Positions 53,104-63,529 of a stretch of 64,000 nucleotides of DNA are shown here, one piece after another. Numbering within the stretch: position 1 is the stretch's first letter; each line of letters starts with the position of its first letter. Both the position numbers and the translations under genes were made by a program. Below the pieces are notes generated by a model that ran no database searches, was not told where the DNA came from, and saw only the letters and a list, made by a program, of their open reading frames with translations. The stretch spans positions 2,943,001 to 3,007,000 of the forward strand of contig NW_018344184.1 in NCBI RefSeq assembly GCF_002099425.1, in the 5' to 3' direction. This DNA comes from Phascolarctos cinereus. Taxonomy: Eukaryota > Chordata > Mammalia > Diprotodontia > Phascolarctidae.

Positions 53104-56100
53104 AATTTTTCCCCTGTCTACCTTAAGCTATTATGCCTTCAGTTTGTCTAATATAGTCTGACTTTACCTATTTTTCCCTGAGTTCCAACCCCAAATCATG
53201 TTAATGCTAGATTGGTAGTTTTTTTTTCCTTTGAGCCAGGCCCTAGAAGACTTATTTCTCTCTCATACCCCCTGGAGTTCACAGTGCCTTGTAAGTAGAA
53301 GTCAGTTGATAACTGTTTGCTGAACTGAATTGAATCACGTGCTTATTCCCATATAAAGTAGGCAGAGTCAATCTTTCTATTATAATAGAATTTTGCACAT
53401 GTATCTAGAAATTACATTTCTTGTATGTAGGACACAGAATGAAACAAACCTTAGCTCAGCCTCTTAATGAGGAATTAGCAAGTAAAAAGTGGTGCTTTGA
53501 ATCCCTGCGGTCAGGTTTCCAGGTAGGTTTGCCTTACCTTAACATTACTCAACTCTTTCTTCTGATGATATTTGGTTTGGTGTGTGTTTGGGGAGCTTAA
53601 GTGAATTTGGTTTAGGTGGTTAGGATATTTGAGGTAAGGACGAATGTTGAGAGTTTAAAGCTAATTGCTATTTCACAGAAAACAGAAAGCCTAGTCAAAT
53701 TCTTTTTTGCCCACCTACTTTCAAGTTATTTCATTGTGGAGAGTAACTATTACCTAGACAGGGACTAGGGAAAGCACTTACTGAAGAAGACTAATCCTTT
53801 TAGGGAATCCTTCTGACCATAATCATAAAACACAGTTCCCAAGAGCCAGCCTCTGAAACACAGAAATCACTGTATTATAACTTGCACTGGTCCACTGATT
53901 CTTCCCACCCCCCCTCATTTTGATGTTCCTGAAAAGATACCATAGGATTCCTCATAGACTGTATGTAAATGAAATGTTTTATCGGTTTAATTATGTTTCA
54001 CATGACTTAGAAGAGTTTTTCATTTAAAAGAACATTATTGTACATCATTTTTGGAAAAGAGGATAACTTTTGTAAAGTTCATAAACATCTCTTGGGTTAT
54101 TTTTTTTTATCTAAATCTAGATTTTCATATATTGTGTTAGCTTGAAATAGGACCTACCTGTCATGGTATTTGGGGTATTTTATTTGCAGCTTATTTCTGA
54201 TTTGTCAAATCTTATATTTTGTTCTTTCATCTGTGGAACAAAAGCTACATTATCTTTGGAAAGTAAAAAACAAAACCAAAAAACAAACAAAAAAACCAAA
54301 CCAGAGCTTGAATTGAGTGATATGTTAAACTTAGAACATTTACCTGGTAAATATTGATACACTGAAAGTTCCAAAGCTACTTAAAGACAGAGGCTATTTT
54401 TCTTCTTGTCTTTGTATTTAGCGCTAGTGGTACTCGTTGCTGTTTCATCTTCTTGTCTTGTCTTGTCTTGCCTTAGCTTTCTTGGCTTGTTTTGGAGAAG
54501 TGATGAGGACTCATCTTTCCTTGACTTCCATTGGAGGTAGGAAACAGAACACAATGTATAATCTCTTCTTTTTCCCCATTCCTTCTCCCTCTCTTTCACC
54601 CTTCCCTGGTCCGGGAAGGGAACATTCAGCTAAACTAACCAATGCATTGAAAAAGTCTAATATTATATTCATTCCTCCACAATCACAGTCCCCACCCCAC
54701 CCCCAATCACCACTTCTGAAAGAAGGAAGGTAAGGGCATTCTCAGATCTTCTCTTTGACGCCAAGTTCAAGCACTCACATTCCGCGGCTTTAGCTCTTGA
54801 ACCCCTTTTCAAATGCCTTGGATCATTACCAGCAATATCCTGGCCAGGGCTTCAAGAGGAGCTATAGTTGAAGCTACATTAAACATAACAAGATGTCTCT
54901 TTCCAGGACCATTCACCCCAGCAAAGACTGACAAGTTTGCCTAAGTGAAAACAGAACACGATTCATTCTATTAATGATAGGTCCCAAAGCAGCACACAAG
55001 TCATTGCTCTAAATTAGGTACCTGTGCTTTTGTATAGTTCCCCAAATGGCAAGTTACTTTCCTCACCAGCTTCTGGAATACAAGAGCATTACACTGGCAC
55101 TTGTAGGGGCAAGACCGCCTCTACCATCCCTCTTCAAGTACTCCCCCCCCCCAATAAAAACCCAACCTCTTTTTTACTTTGCAAAATCAGTAAGTTCCAG
55201 CACGCAAGCTCTGAGAGCTTTGGAAATATTTATGATCTCTTTTTTTTTTCCTCAAAATCTTTCAGTCTGTTAAAGCAAATGTTTGTACCTTCCCCTTTCC
55301 TTTGCCTGCATTTCAAACCTTGGTATCCACAGTTTCAACTTTAAGCTGTATTTATTGGTCTCTAGCTCCCACCCATTTGCTGTAGAAAGGGTTGGAAACC
55401 ACTGCTTATGCCAAGGCTGTGATTTGACTCAACTGCTTCCTAAACACATTCAGCATGTAATAAACATGGAATGACTAGGTATACAATTGATATTTTGGCA
55501 TTAATATCTTACCAAATTACCTGCTCTCTATATAATGTGTATTATATATAAAGCACAATTCAAAAAATGGTTGGATTAAAAAAATGTCTCTTTATCATCG
55601 GGGTTATCTTGTAAGTCTGGGCTAAAAACCTATAATTCAATAGCTAGAGAAATGTAAGAAGTATATTTTTACTTTTCTCATTCCTGTAGGAAAACTAGGA
55701 AGAACAAGTAAAGGGACATAGCAAAGCTAATTTTTCTTTCATCTCTGGTACCTGATTACAGTCAGGTACTCAAAACAGTTCTATTTAGTTTCTTCTGAAA
55801 TCCTTTAGAATTTTAAAAAGATATAATCTAAGCCAGCTGTTTTCTCTGAAGAGCAGCCTGGAAAAGAAATATTGTTTAGTTAATCCTTTCCCAAGCCCAT
55901 ACATTCTTGGGGTTAGGCCCACTGAAGCTGGGAATGATTCACGTACTTGTTTATTCCAAAAACGTTCTTGTTTCTTTTTTTATTTCTTCTCCAGAAACCA
56001 AACTGTTTCCAGAATAGCAGGTAATAGCAACATATCCAGGTAATGCCAATCATATTTGGACAAATGGATTTTTTTCAAGCTCAGGTTTGTTTTTCTTTTA

Positions 56101-56480
56101 AAAGCATTCTGCTTCAAGTTAAATTAAAAATACTGTGATGATGACGATGATGATAAATAAATCCTGTAGTACAGCTTAATGCTGATTTCTTCTTGACTCT
56201 ACTTCATTTAGATCTGTTGTCTCCTTCAGAAGATAAATCAAATCTCCATATACATTTTAAGATAAAGGGTGATTCTGCCTAGTAGTATAAAATTCTGCCC
56301 TTGTTTCAGGCTTACTTTCTCATCTATAGCACTGATAGCAAAAACTTTGGCTCTAAGGTTCAGAAATTATTTCTTTGGCTTTAATTAGATTCATATAGGG
56401 CCCAGATTCTGGACTGGGAGATATATAAGATAAGAACCGTACACAAGAACATGTGGTTTTCATTCTACTGGGATACATGT
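53104..56480. other. Largest repeat-poor block
   Basis: About 3.4 kb in which I recognise only an L2-like terminus near 53280-53340 ('cagtgccttgtaagtagaag'), A/CAA runs (54268-54300) and C runs (55143-55152). A TCTTG mini-repeat sits at 54449-54476. No frame has protein-like composition; the 106-codon frame at 55024-55344 is not recognised. The scarcity of insertions could reflect constraint or just old repeats I cannot see. Confidence 0.45.
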
Positions 56481-56484
56481 ACTC

Positions 56485-56672
56485 TAGACTTGGTACAATG
56501 GAAAAACGCATTGCTTCTCTAGTCAGAGGACCTAGGTCCAGATCCTACCCCTGACCTTTTATAAGTCACATAAGCTATTTGGGCTTTAGTTTTCTCATTT
56601 TTAAAGTGAGGATCTTAGATTAGGTGGCCTGTGAAGTCCTTTATAAGGCTAAATCTCAGACCCTATGACTCC
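56485..56672 (+). mobile_element. MIR3-like SINE, nearly complete
   Basis: Sense: 'tggtacaatggaaaaacgca', 'cctaggtccagatcctaccc', 'cataagctatttgggcttta', 'gattaggtggcctgtgaagt'. Confidence 0.8.
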
Positions 56673-57224
56673 ATTTGGTGCAAGATCGCCTTAAATCATA
56701 TGGTGAAATCAGAACTAATAAGACACTTATAATAGTGAATGAAATTATGAGCATATTTAAGTAATGTGACAGATAATCCAATTTTAACAAATCAATGAAA
56801 GTTTTATATTATAGAAACCATCAGTATAGCTGAGCTCTAGCTTAGTGTTGGATGTAGACATAGGTATCTAAGATGAGTGTCATGGTATGCTATTTTCCAG
56901 CAATAAAGTTGTCCTTCCTTAATACTTTGTGACTAAGCTGGAGCAGCTTTTCATTTTAAGTCATCTATGACATGAAGAAGTCAGGATTGTTAAGGTCTTT
57001 AACTTCTAGATTTTGAAATATAAGTCTATGCTGAGGAGCAAATTACTAGCATGTTTTCTAGTTAAATCAAACACTGGACAGCTAGAGCTGTAAAATTGGC
57101 AATAAAGTTTTAATGCCATGCCATAAATAGAAATTGCCGTATGGACTGGTAGAAAAAAGACAGTTCTTCATCACTTATTGTTAACTTATTTCTGGCTTGC
57201 CAACTCTCTTTCCTAACACTACAT
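56673..57224. other. No recognised feature
   Basis: Unique AT-rich sequence; no coding signature. Confidence 0.4.
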
Positions 57225-57225
57225 A

Positions 57226-57226
57226 C

Positions 57227-57267
<41 letters not shown>
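57226..57267 (+). repeat. (GAT)14 microsatellite
   Basis: Fourteen GAT units next to a THER-type SINE, probably grown from its A/T-rich 3' tail ('gatgacaataataa'). Confidence 0.97.
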
Positions 57268-57269
<2 letters not shown>

Positions 57270-57284
57270 AATGATGATGACAAT

Positions 57285-57515
57285 AATAAAAACAGTTCAT
57301 ATTTATATAGCAATTTAAGGTATGCAAAGTGGTTAACATGCATACATTATCTCACTTGATCTTCACAACAATGCTGTGGGATAGGTGATATCTCTCCTAT
57401 ACATGTAAGGAAACTGAGTGTCACAGAGGTTCAATGACTTATTTAGGGTTACATGGCTACAGTGTTTGAGGTAGCATTTTAACCCAGATCTTCTGACTCT
57501 GTGTCCAACATAAGC
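57285..57515 (-). mobile_element. THER/MIR-type CORE-SINE
   Basis: Antisense: 'gttcatatttatatagcaat', 'atgctgtgggataggtgata', 'tgtaaggaaactgagtgtca', 'acccagatcttctgactctg'. Confidence 0.82.
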
Positions 57516-57589
57516 ATAATCAGAACTTCAAGACTCTGAGGTTCCTTGATTTGCATTGATATGGCTACTTCATCCAGTGATGCATATTG

Positions 57590-57862
57590 TAATCCCTCTC
57601 TTGAGCATCACCAATGGAACTCTGGACTTCTCCACCTGAATGTTCTATTGCACGCCAATCTCAATACATATAAAACAGAGCTCACTACTTTCTCTCTGAA
57701 ACTACTTTACTTCCTAATTTCCCTGTATCCACTGAAGGTTCATACTTCAGTTATCCTTCACTGTTCACTCTCCCTCACCACCCAATATTCGTCCAATATG
57801 TCTTTCCCCTGCATTCCACTCACAAGGTCACAGTTCAGGCCCTCATTATTTCTAACTTACAT
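57590..57862 (+). mobile_element. L2 LINE ORF2 C-terminal fragment
   Basis: Sense: 'cttctccacctgaatgttct', 'cgccaatctcaatacatata', 'aaacagagctcactactttc', 'ctccctcaccacccaatatt', 'cacagttcaggccctcatta'. This follows the L2 coding region (...ctcaacatgtctaaaacagaactcatt...caggccctcatcacctc). It faces an antisense L2 starting at 57895. Confidence 0.75.
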
Positions 57863-57894
57863 TAATACAATAGGTAGGACAGTGTGGTTCAGTC

Positions 57895-59160
57895 AGTTGA
57901 TCAAGAAATATTTATTAAGCACTTACATGTCCCAGGCGCTACACTAAGCGCTGGGGATACAAAAAGAGGTAAAAGACAGTCCCTGCCCTCAAGGAGCTTA
58001 CAATTTAATGGTGGAAGACAATAAGGAAATACGTACAAATAAGCAATATACAGGAGAAATAGGAAGTAATTAGTAGAGGGAAGCCACTAGAATTAGGAAA
58101 GATTGACAAAGATTTCCTATAAAAGGTAGGCTTTTGCTTGGGACTTAAAGGAAGCCAGGGAAGTCAGGAGGCAGAGCTGAGGAAGGCATGGGGGACAGCC
58201 AAAGAAAATGCTTGGAGCTGAGAGATGGAGTGTCTTGTTCCTGAAATAGCCAGGAGGCCAGTGTCATTGGATCAAAGGATATGTGTTGGGGAAGAAGACT
58301 TGAAAGTTTTTGTTTTGTTTTACATAAAGCACTTTTTTAATTAAAGAAATTTTGAAGAGATATACAATCAGATTCAAGTTGTACAGTTTACAAGCATGGA
58401 GGGGAGGGGGAAAAGTCATATTTAACAGACTTGCCATCAGGTGGATTTCTTCCTGATGGTGCTGATGCTACTGGACTGGGAATAGGTGTAGCAGGGACAG
58501 GGGCAATGAAGGTCTTTCAATGTCAAACAGAGCATTTAAAAACATTGATCCTGGAGGCAATAGGGAGCCATTGGAGTTTATTGAGTAGTGGGGCAATATG
58601 GTCAGACCTGCCTCTTACAAAATCACTTTGGATGGCTCAGAGCAGAGAGAGACTTAAAGCAGACAGACCTACAGGGAAGTGATAAGGGCCCGCACTAGAG
58701 TTGAGACAGTGTCAGAGAAGAAAAGAGGACACATTGGAAAGATAGTGCAAAAGTGAAATTGACAGGCCTTAGCAAGACCTTGGATATGGGTGGTGGGAGG
58801 TGAGAGATTACGAGGAATCCAGGATGATTCCTAATTGTGAACCTGGGGAACTGGGAGGCTTGTGCTGCCCCTTGTAGAAATAAGGAAGTTAAGGTGAGAA
58901 GGAGGAGGGTTGAGGGGAAAATATAATGAATTCTGTTTTAGACTTGTTTAGTTTAATATATCTCCTGGACATCCAGTTGGAGATTTCTGAAAGGCAGCTG
59001 GAGATGTGAGATAGAAGGTCAGCAAAGAGGCTGGAGCTAAATAAGTAGATTTAAGAATCATCAGTGTAGAGATGGTGCTGATGAGATCACCAAGTAGTGA
59101 AATAGTATAGAGAGAGAAGAGAAGAGAGCCTGAGACAGAAACCTGAGGGACATCTATAGG
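57895..59160 (-). mobile_element. L2 LINE, long 3' part
   Basis: Antisense L2 from its 3' end ('tttattaagcacttacatgt', 'caggcgctacactaagcgct') through the 3' UTR ('agtccctgccctcaaggagc') and ORF2 C-terminus ('gcaatagggagccattggag', 'atatggtcagacctgcctct', 'tccaggatgattcctaattg') to 'cagagaagagagcctgagac'-like text. It is the longest L2 in the window, interrupted at 58306-58505 by an unrelated retroposed segment. Confidence 0.88.
58306..58505 (-). pseudogene. Probable retroposed mRNA 3' end inside L2
   Basis: About 200 bp that do not belong to the surrounding L2. On the minus strand, 58504-58388 is an open stretch of 38 codons ending in TAA, reading 'IAPVPATPIPSPVASAPSG', then 'RNPPDGKSVKYDFSPSPPCL'. 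A UTR-like stretch, an ATTAAA signal and, about 20 bases later, an A-rich end (T-rich 'gttttgttttac' on the plus strand) follow. That order fits a 5'-truncated processed pseudogene. I do not recognise the parent gene. No clean target duplication is seen. Confidence 0.45.
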
Positions 59161-59164
59161 TTAG

Positions 59165-59350
59165 AAGGTGTATAGTTCAGAAGAAAGAGGAATCAGAAGC
59201 TTCGAGTTCAAATCTAGGCTCTGTCATTGACTACTCTTATGATTTTGAATAAGTAATGAATTCTCTGGGCTTCAATTTTCTTATCTGTCTAAAAGAGGGG
59301 GTTAGATTAAATTACTTTTGAAGTCCCTTCCACCTCTAAATTTATGATTC
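59165..59350 (+). mobile_element. MIR3-like SINE
   Basis: Sense: 'cttcgagttcaaatctaggc', 'gaattctctgggcttcaatt', 'ttcttatctgtctaaaagag', 'ttttgaagtcccttccacct'. Confidence 0.78.
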
Positions 59351-59395
59351 TTCTTCAATCTGTCATCATGTCTCCACTGGAATATTGCAATATCT

Positions 59396-59880
59396 TTCTT
59401 TCTTTTTTTTTTTAATAATTTTTTCTTGATGTCTTCTGTTTTTTGCATCATCATAGTTTCCCCCAGTATTCCTTCACCTCCCTTCCAGAGAACCATCCGA
59501 TATACCAAAGACTATATTTCAAAGACAAAAAAGGAAAAAGAAGAAAAAAATCATTACAATTGATCCATATGTTGAACAAGTCCTAAAACATGCACTACGT
59601 TCAATGGGTGAACACCTGTGGACCTCCCATCTCCATGAAGGGGTGTGTTGTGGGTGTCTTTTCATATTTATTTACTGAGTCATGCTTGATCTTCATAATT
59701 TTATTCCATTCACTTTTGATTTTTATGCTTGTGTGGTTGGTTGTTTTTTTTCTGTATACATTCTTGTTGTATATATTGTTTTCTTGGTTCTGCTTACTTC
59801 ATTCTGCATCAGTTTATGTAGATTTTTCCATTCTTCTCTGTATTAATCATATGCATAGTTTCTCACTGCACAGTAATGCA
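59396..59880 (-). mobile_element. L1 LINE 3' UTR and ORF2 end
   Basis: Antisense, T-run end at 59398-59413. 'ccttcacctcccttccagag' and 'gttctgcttacttcattctg', 'catcagtttatgtagatttt' match the reversed 'aaatctacataaactgatgc...gaatgaagtaagcagaacc' of L1. A different subfamily from 641-1860, judged by the UTR. Confidence 0.8.
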
Positions 59881-59884
59881 TGAT

Positions 59885-60060
59885 CATGAGTTCAAATCTG
59901 ACCTCAGAAACTTACTAGCTGTGTGGCCTTGGGCAAGTCACTCAACCCTGTTTGTCTGGAGAAGGAAATGGCAAACCACTCAAGTATCTTTGTTGAGAAA
60001 ACTTTAAATAGAGTCATGAAGAATCAGATATGACTGAAAATGACTAAATAACAATATAAA
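59885..60060 (+). mobile_element. MAR1-type SINE, 5'-truncated
   Basis: Sense: 'gagttcaaatctgacctcag', 'gccttgggcaagtcactcaa', 'gcaaaccactcaagtatctt', 'gaatcagatatgactgaaaa'. The 'cctcagtttcctcat' block is missing (small internal deletion). Confidence 0.88.
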
Positions 60061-60065
60061 TGCTA

Positions 60066-60092
60066 TATTATTATTATTATTATTATTATTGT
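60066..60092 (+). repeat. (ATT)n microsatellite
   Basis: About nine ATT units at the tail of the MAR1 SINE. Confidence 0.93.
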
Positions 60093-60129
60093 TATCGTTT
60101 TTCTAGGCTTGCTATGCATTTTCTTTTTC

Positions 60130-60365
60130 ATACAATCTCCAATCCAACCTAATTGATTTTCTTATAGTTCATCACCCACACATAGTACTCCATCACCATC
60201 TCTGTGCCTCTGGACCTGGCACGCACTCCTCCCCCACTTTAGAGTCTTTATCTTCCTTTTTAAGTTCAGCTCAAGCACAATCTTCCACATGATGCCTTTC
60301 TTGACCCCCTCCCAATTCCTCATACTTGCTGCCCCAGTATTTTCTGTTTACTTTGTATATATGAA
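60130..60365 (+). mobile_element. L2 LINE 3' UTR fragment
   Basis: Sense: 'tctgtgcctctggacctggc', 'ttttaagttcagctcaagca', 'catgatgcctttcttgaccc', 'ttctgtttactttgtatata'. Confidence 0.75.
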
Positions 60366-60369
60366 GCTT

Positions 60370-61255
60370 GGCTTCTACTCAAGCCTAGGACAGTTTTGCA
60401 TACTACTGCATAATGCAGAGGGACATGTGATTCTTAATTGGCGGTGACAATGTTGAGCTTGACTATGCATTCCTAAATAAGAGATTTAAGAAGTTGGTTC
60501 TATAAACTCTTCAGAAAAGACACATGGTCAGAGGACACTTCAGGGACATGGTAGACAGAGAGGAAGTATGGTATGATGGACATGCATGGATAGCCAGTCC
60601 CATTATTTCCTTGGATTTGACTGATGCTCTAATAATTGTTGAAAACGAATCTCTTCTGGGTGAGAATGTTCTCTCCTGATTTGAACTGAGAACTTACTTT
60701 ACTCTCAGCTGAAGAGTGGTTCACTCTTGTGCATGTTCCAATCTGCATAACTTCTACGACTTCTGTTTGCCCTTTTGCTTAGATTAGTGGATTTATTCTA
60801 TAGTTACTATTTTTGATGATCTCTTGTGTGACCAGCATTTGGCAGGAAGGAGCTAAGTTGCTAAGTGTAAGCTAAGGTCTACCTTCCTCCTTAGTAATGA
60901 TTAGGGAATCAGCTTTGGTCCTGAACCCAATACCCCCTAGCTACCACTATTTGTGGGGAGAAAGTAAATATAATTCTAGCTCAATATCCTTCTCAGAGAC
61001 TGAAGGAAAGACCATCGAAACTCAGTGGTCCTTCTGGGGCCTGCCTGCACACTATGCCCCCATGCCTCAAAGAAAACGGTGGTGGTACCGCAGTGGTCTT
61101 TGGCTTTCTTCCTTTCCACAGAGGTGGGGATGTACCCGAGATCGTGTATGTCCATGCCACCCATGAGCCGCATATGAATATTTAGAAAATTTATGGGGGC
61201 ACACATATTACATATATTTTATATCTTCTCTTAAGAGTTTTGAAGCTCCTAGAGC
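60370..61255. other. Unassigned block with GC-richer segment
   Basis: Unique sequence. 61000-61165 is distinctly GC-richer than its surroundings; a minus-strand frame there reads 'MGGMDIHDLGYIPTSVERKK' and 'HCGTTTVFFEAWG', and a plus-strand frame is also open. No family recognised. It may be a retroposed or conserved fragment. Confidence 0.35.
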
Positions 61256-61325
61256 AGGCCTGCGCAACCTGCGATCTGCAAGCCACTTACGATTAAAGCC
61301 AAAGGACGTCAGGTGACCCATGAAA
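61256..61325 (+). mobile_element. Possible hAT terminal remnant
   Basis: 'caggcctgcgcaacctgcga' then 'tctgcaagcc' resembles the terminal inverted repeat of Charlie-like hAT elements (cagg.gtgcgcaac.tgcggcccgc.ggcc). The opposite terminus was not found, so this is a partial remnant or a chance match. Confidence 0.35.
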
Positions 61326-61409
61326 AATGTAGAGGATGTTTTCCTTGGAATTGTGAGGCGGAGGTGAGAAGGGAGTTCATTCTAGACATGGGCCCGGGGC
61401 ACCATGTCA

Positions 61410-61555
61410 TATAGGATAATAGACATAGAGCTCAGAATGATCACAAAGGGCAGCCAGTTAGTTTAACTTCTTCATATTACAATGGAAGAAGCTAGATATT
61501 TCTTGTAACCATCTAGAATCAAAAGGATTTAGAAATACTCTTCCCTAATACATTT
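61410..61555 (-). mobile_element. MIR3-like SINE, degraded
   Basis: Antisense: 'ggataatagacatagagctc', 'agtttaacttcttcatatta', 'caatggaagaagctagatat'. Confidence 0.55.
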
Positions 61556-61559
61556 GAAA

Positions 61560-61645
61560 TGAGAAGTAATGTGGCCTTGAAGTCCGGAAGACTTGTGCTC
61601 AAGTCTTACCTTTGACACATACTGGCTTTGTGAACATGAACAATT
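61560..61645 (+). mobile_element. MIR-type SINE head
   Basis: Sense: 'agtaatgtggccttgaagtc', 'cggaagacttgtgctcaagt', 'cacatactggctttgtgaac'. Confidence 0.65.
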
Positions 61646-61649
61646 AGAC

Positions 61650-61757
61650 CATGAGCCCCTTGGTACTATGTTTTTTCTTTTCTCTGTATCCTCAGCACTT
61701 AGCACAGTGCCTGGAACAGAATAGGTGCTTCATGAATGCTGGTTGACTGACTCTCAG
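61650..61757 (+). mobile_element. L2 LINE 3' terminus
   Basis: Sense: 'tgagccccttggtactatgt', 'atcctcagcacttagcacag', 'tgcctggaacagaataggtg', 'cttcatgaatgctggttgac'. Confidence 0.82.
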
Positions 61758-61974
61758 TACCCCAAGTAGCTCTCTAAGTATGTTACAGAATGGTTTCTGA
61801 TTGATGTTGGTAGGGAATTCCACATGGGAAATCCTTCACTGATAAACTCACAGGCCCCAACCTATCCCACTACCGACTGTGTCTATATCAACCAATCATG
61901 AAATCCATTCTAAATGCCTGCCACATATCTATATCTATATAAGCAACATTGATATTAACATCTGCATCTCTATC

Positions 61975-62160
61975 CATATTAGAGGTTCAGATTTAGAACT
62001 GGAAAGGACCCTAGAGGTTGTCTAATCTAATCTTTTGATTTATAAATCACAAAACTGTTGCTCAGAGAGGTTGTGACTTTCCCAAAGTTAGTAGTTGACT
62101 TTCCCAAAGAAAGTAGTTGATCCAGGATTCAACTTGGATCATCTCTATAACTATCCCTGA
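61975..62160 (-). mobile_element. MIR3-like SINE with internal duplication
   Basis: Antisense: 'gaggttcagatttagaactg', 'gaaaggaccctagaggttgt', 'ctcagagaggttgtgacttt'. A 22-bp unit at 62075-62096 is repeated at 62097-62118 with two mismatches. Confidence 0.75.
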
Positions 62161-62164
62161 ATGA

Positions 62165-62560
62165 CATAGAACAGCAATAAGCATTTCTTAAGTATGTTCT
62201 ATGTGCCAGGCTAAAAGTTGGGGAGATAAAGAAAGGCAAAAGACAGTTCCTGTTCTCAAGGGGCTTACATTCTAGTGGAGGAGGCAAGATGCAAACAACT
62301 AGGTACCTACAAAATATATACGGTGTAAATGGGGGGCACTCTTAGGGTCAAAGTGCAGGAGAGAAGGGAGTGAGGAAGAACTTCTGCAGAGATGGAATTT
62401 GAGGTGTCCTGAAGGAAGCCAGGAGGCAGGAGCTAAGGCAGGACAGTTTTCTTGGCTTGGGGGATAGTCAGAAGTAGAGTGAGTGTCATGTGTGAAGACT
62501 AGTGGATTGTTAGAGTCCATGGAGGGGAAAGTAGAGTGAAAGAAGACTGAAAAGGTAGGA
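62165..62560 (-). mobile_element. L2 LINE 3' part
   Basis: Antisense: 'agcaataagcatttcttaag', 'ttctatgtgccaggctaaaa', 'gacagttcctgttctcaagg', 'ttacattctagtggaggagg', 'tgaaggaagccaggaggcag'. About 400 bp. Confidence 0.88.
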
Positions 62561-63090
62561 AGAGCATACATCTATATATTCATACACACATACAGAAATA
62601 TAAGATATATTATATATGGAAAGTCATATATAGAATCAAGTAAGTGCAGAATACGAAATAATTGCAAACCCTACATTTATGTAGCCTACAATTGATCTAG
62701 TACCCAGGAAGGTAACATTAGGCAATTTTCAGTGTGTAGGAAGCCATATTAACACACACACATACACATACACACATGCATGCACATCGGATTTTTTATT
62801 TAAAAAGGTTTTTCTATTTGCAATATAGATGGGTGCCAGCAAGGCTTTCTGACCTGAATGTTTGAATTAGAGGCTGTTTCATGTTGACACAGCCTCTCTC
62901 AAATAATACATATTCTTCCCTTTCAGATGGAAGATCTGTAACCAGGACTCTTAAAGTAGTTGTGAACAGAGAGAGGTTAGGCCTAAAGCAGATTATAATC
63001 TGGTATGGGGATACCAATTTACTTAATTTTCCCTAGGCATAAAATGCAGTAAACAATAGACATACACAGATAAATAAATAAATAGAAATC
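62561..63090. other. Microsatellite-rich, otherwise unrecognised
   Basis: ACATA/TATATA steps at 62565-62630, ACACACAT at 62748-62790 and (TAAA)n at 63071-63085. The rest is unrecognised. Confidence 0.45.
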
Positions 63091-63092
63091 AG

Positions 63093-63200
63093 TCATTCTA
63101 GCAGTATACAAGCATTTATTAAGCACTTAGTATGTTCCAAGAATTTTTCAAAGAGCTGGGGGGAAGAAAAAAAGAGAAAATGTTTTGTTTCTGTCAACTG
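63093..63200 (-). mobile_element. L2 LINE 3' terminus
   Basis: Antisense: 'tacaagcatttattaagcac', 'ttagtatgttccaagaattt', 'caaagagctggggggaagaa'. Confidence 0.75.
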
Positions 63201-63461
63201 GTATTATTCATATAATTGGCTCAATTTCTCATTGCACTTTGCTCCTATAGATACAGCCCGAGAGTCTTTCTCTGTCATGTTCATCTAGAGCAATTTTCTA
63301 CTGAAGAATAATCCAGGAAGTAAAGTTATAGTCTCCTTTCTTTCCTCAACCTTTTTCTCTTTAAATACAGTAATTTTTCCTTTTTTTCTGTAAACATTTT
63401 TCATTGCCAGGCTCATGAATAAAAGATAACTGTTCCAAATGAAAAAGGAAGCAGACAGTTA

Positions 63462-63523
63462 AACACACACACACACACACGAAGAGACACACACACACAC
63501 ACACACACACACACCACACACAC
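63462..63523 (+). repeat. (CA)n microsatellite, interrupted
   Basis: Two CA runs separated by 'gaagaga' and by one C-only step near 63514. Confidence 0.97.
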
Positions 63524-63529
63524 AACTAA

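Noticed and set aside
57546-57947. 133-codon frame as a gene candidate
   Set aside because: It lies over the L2 ORF2 fragment at 57590-57862 and ends in the opposed L2.
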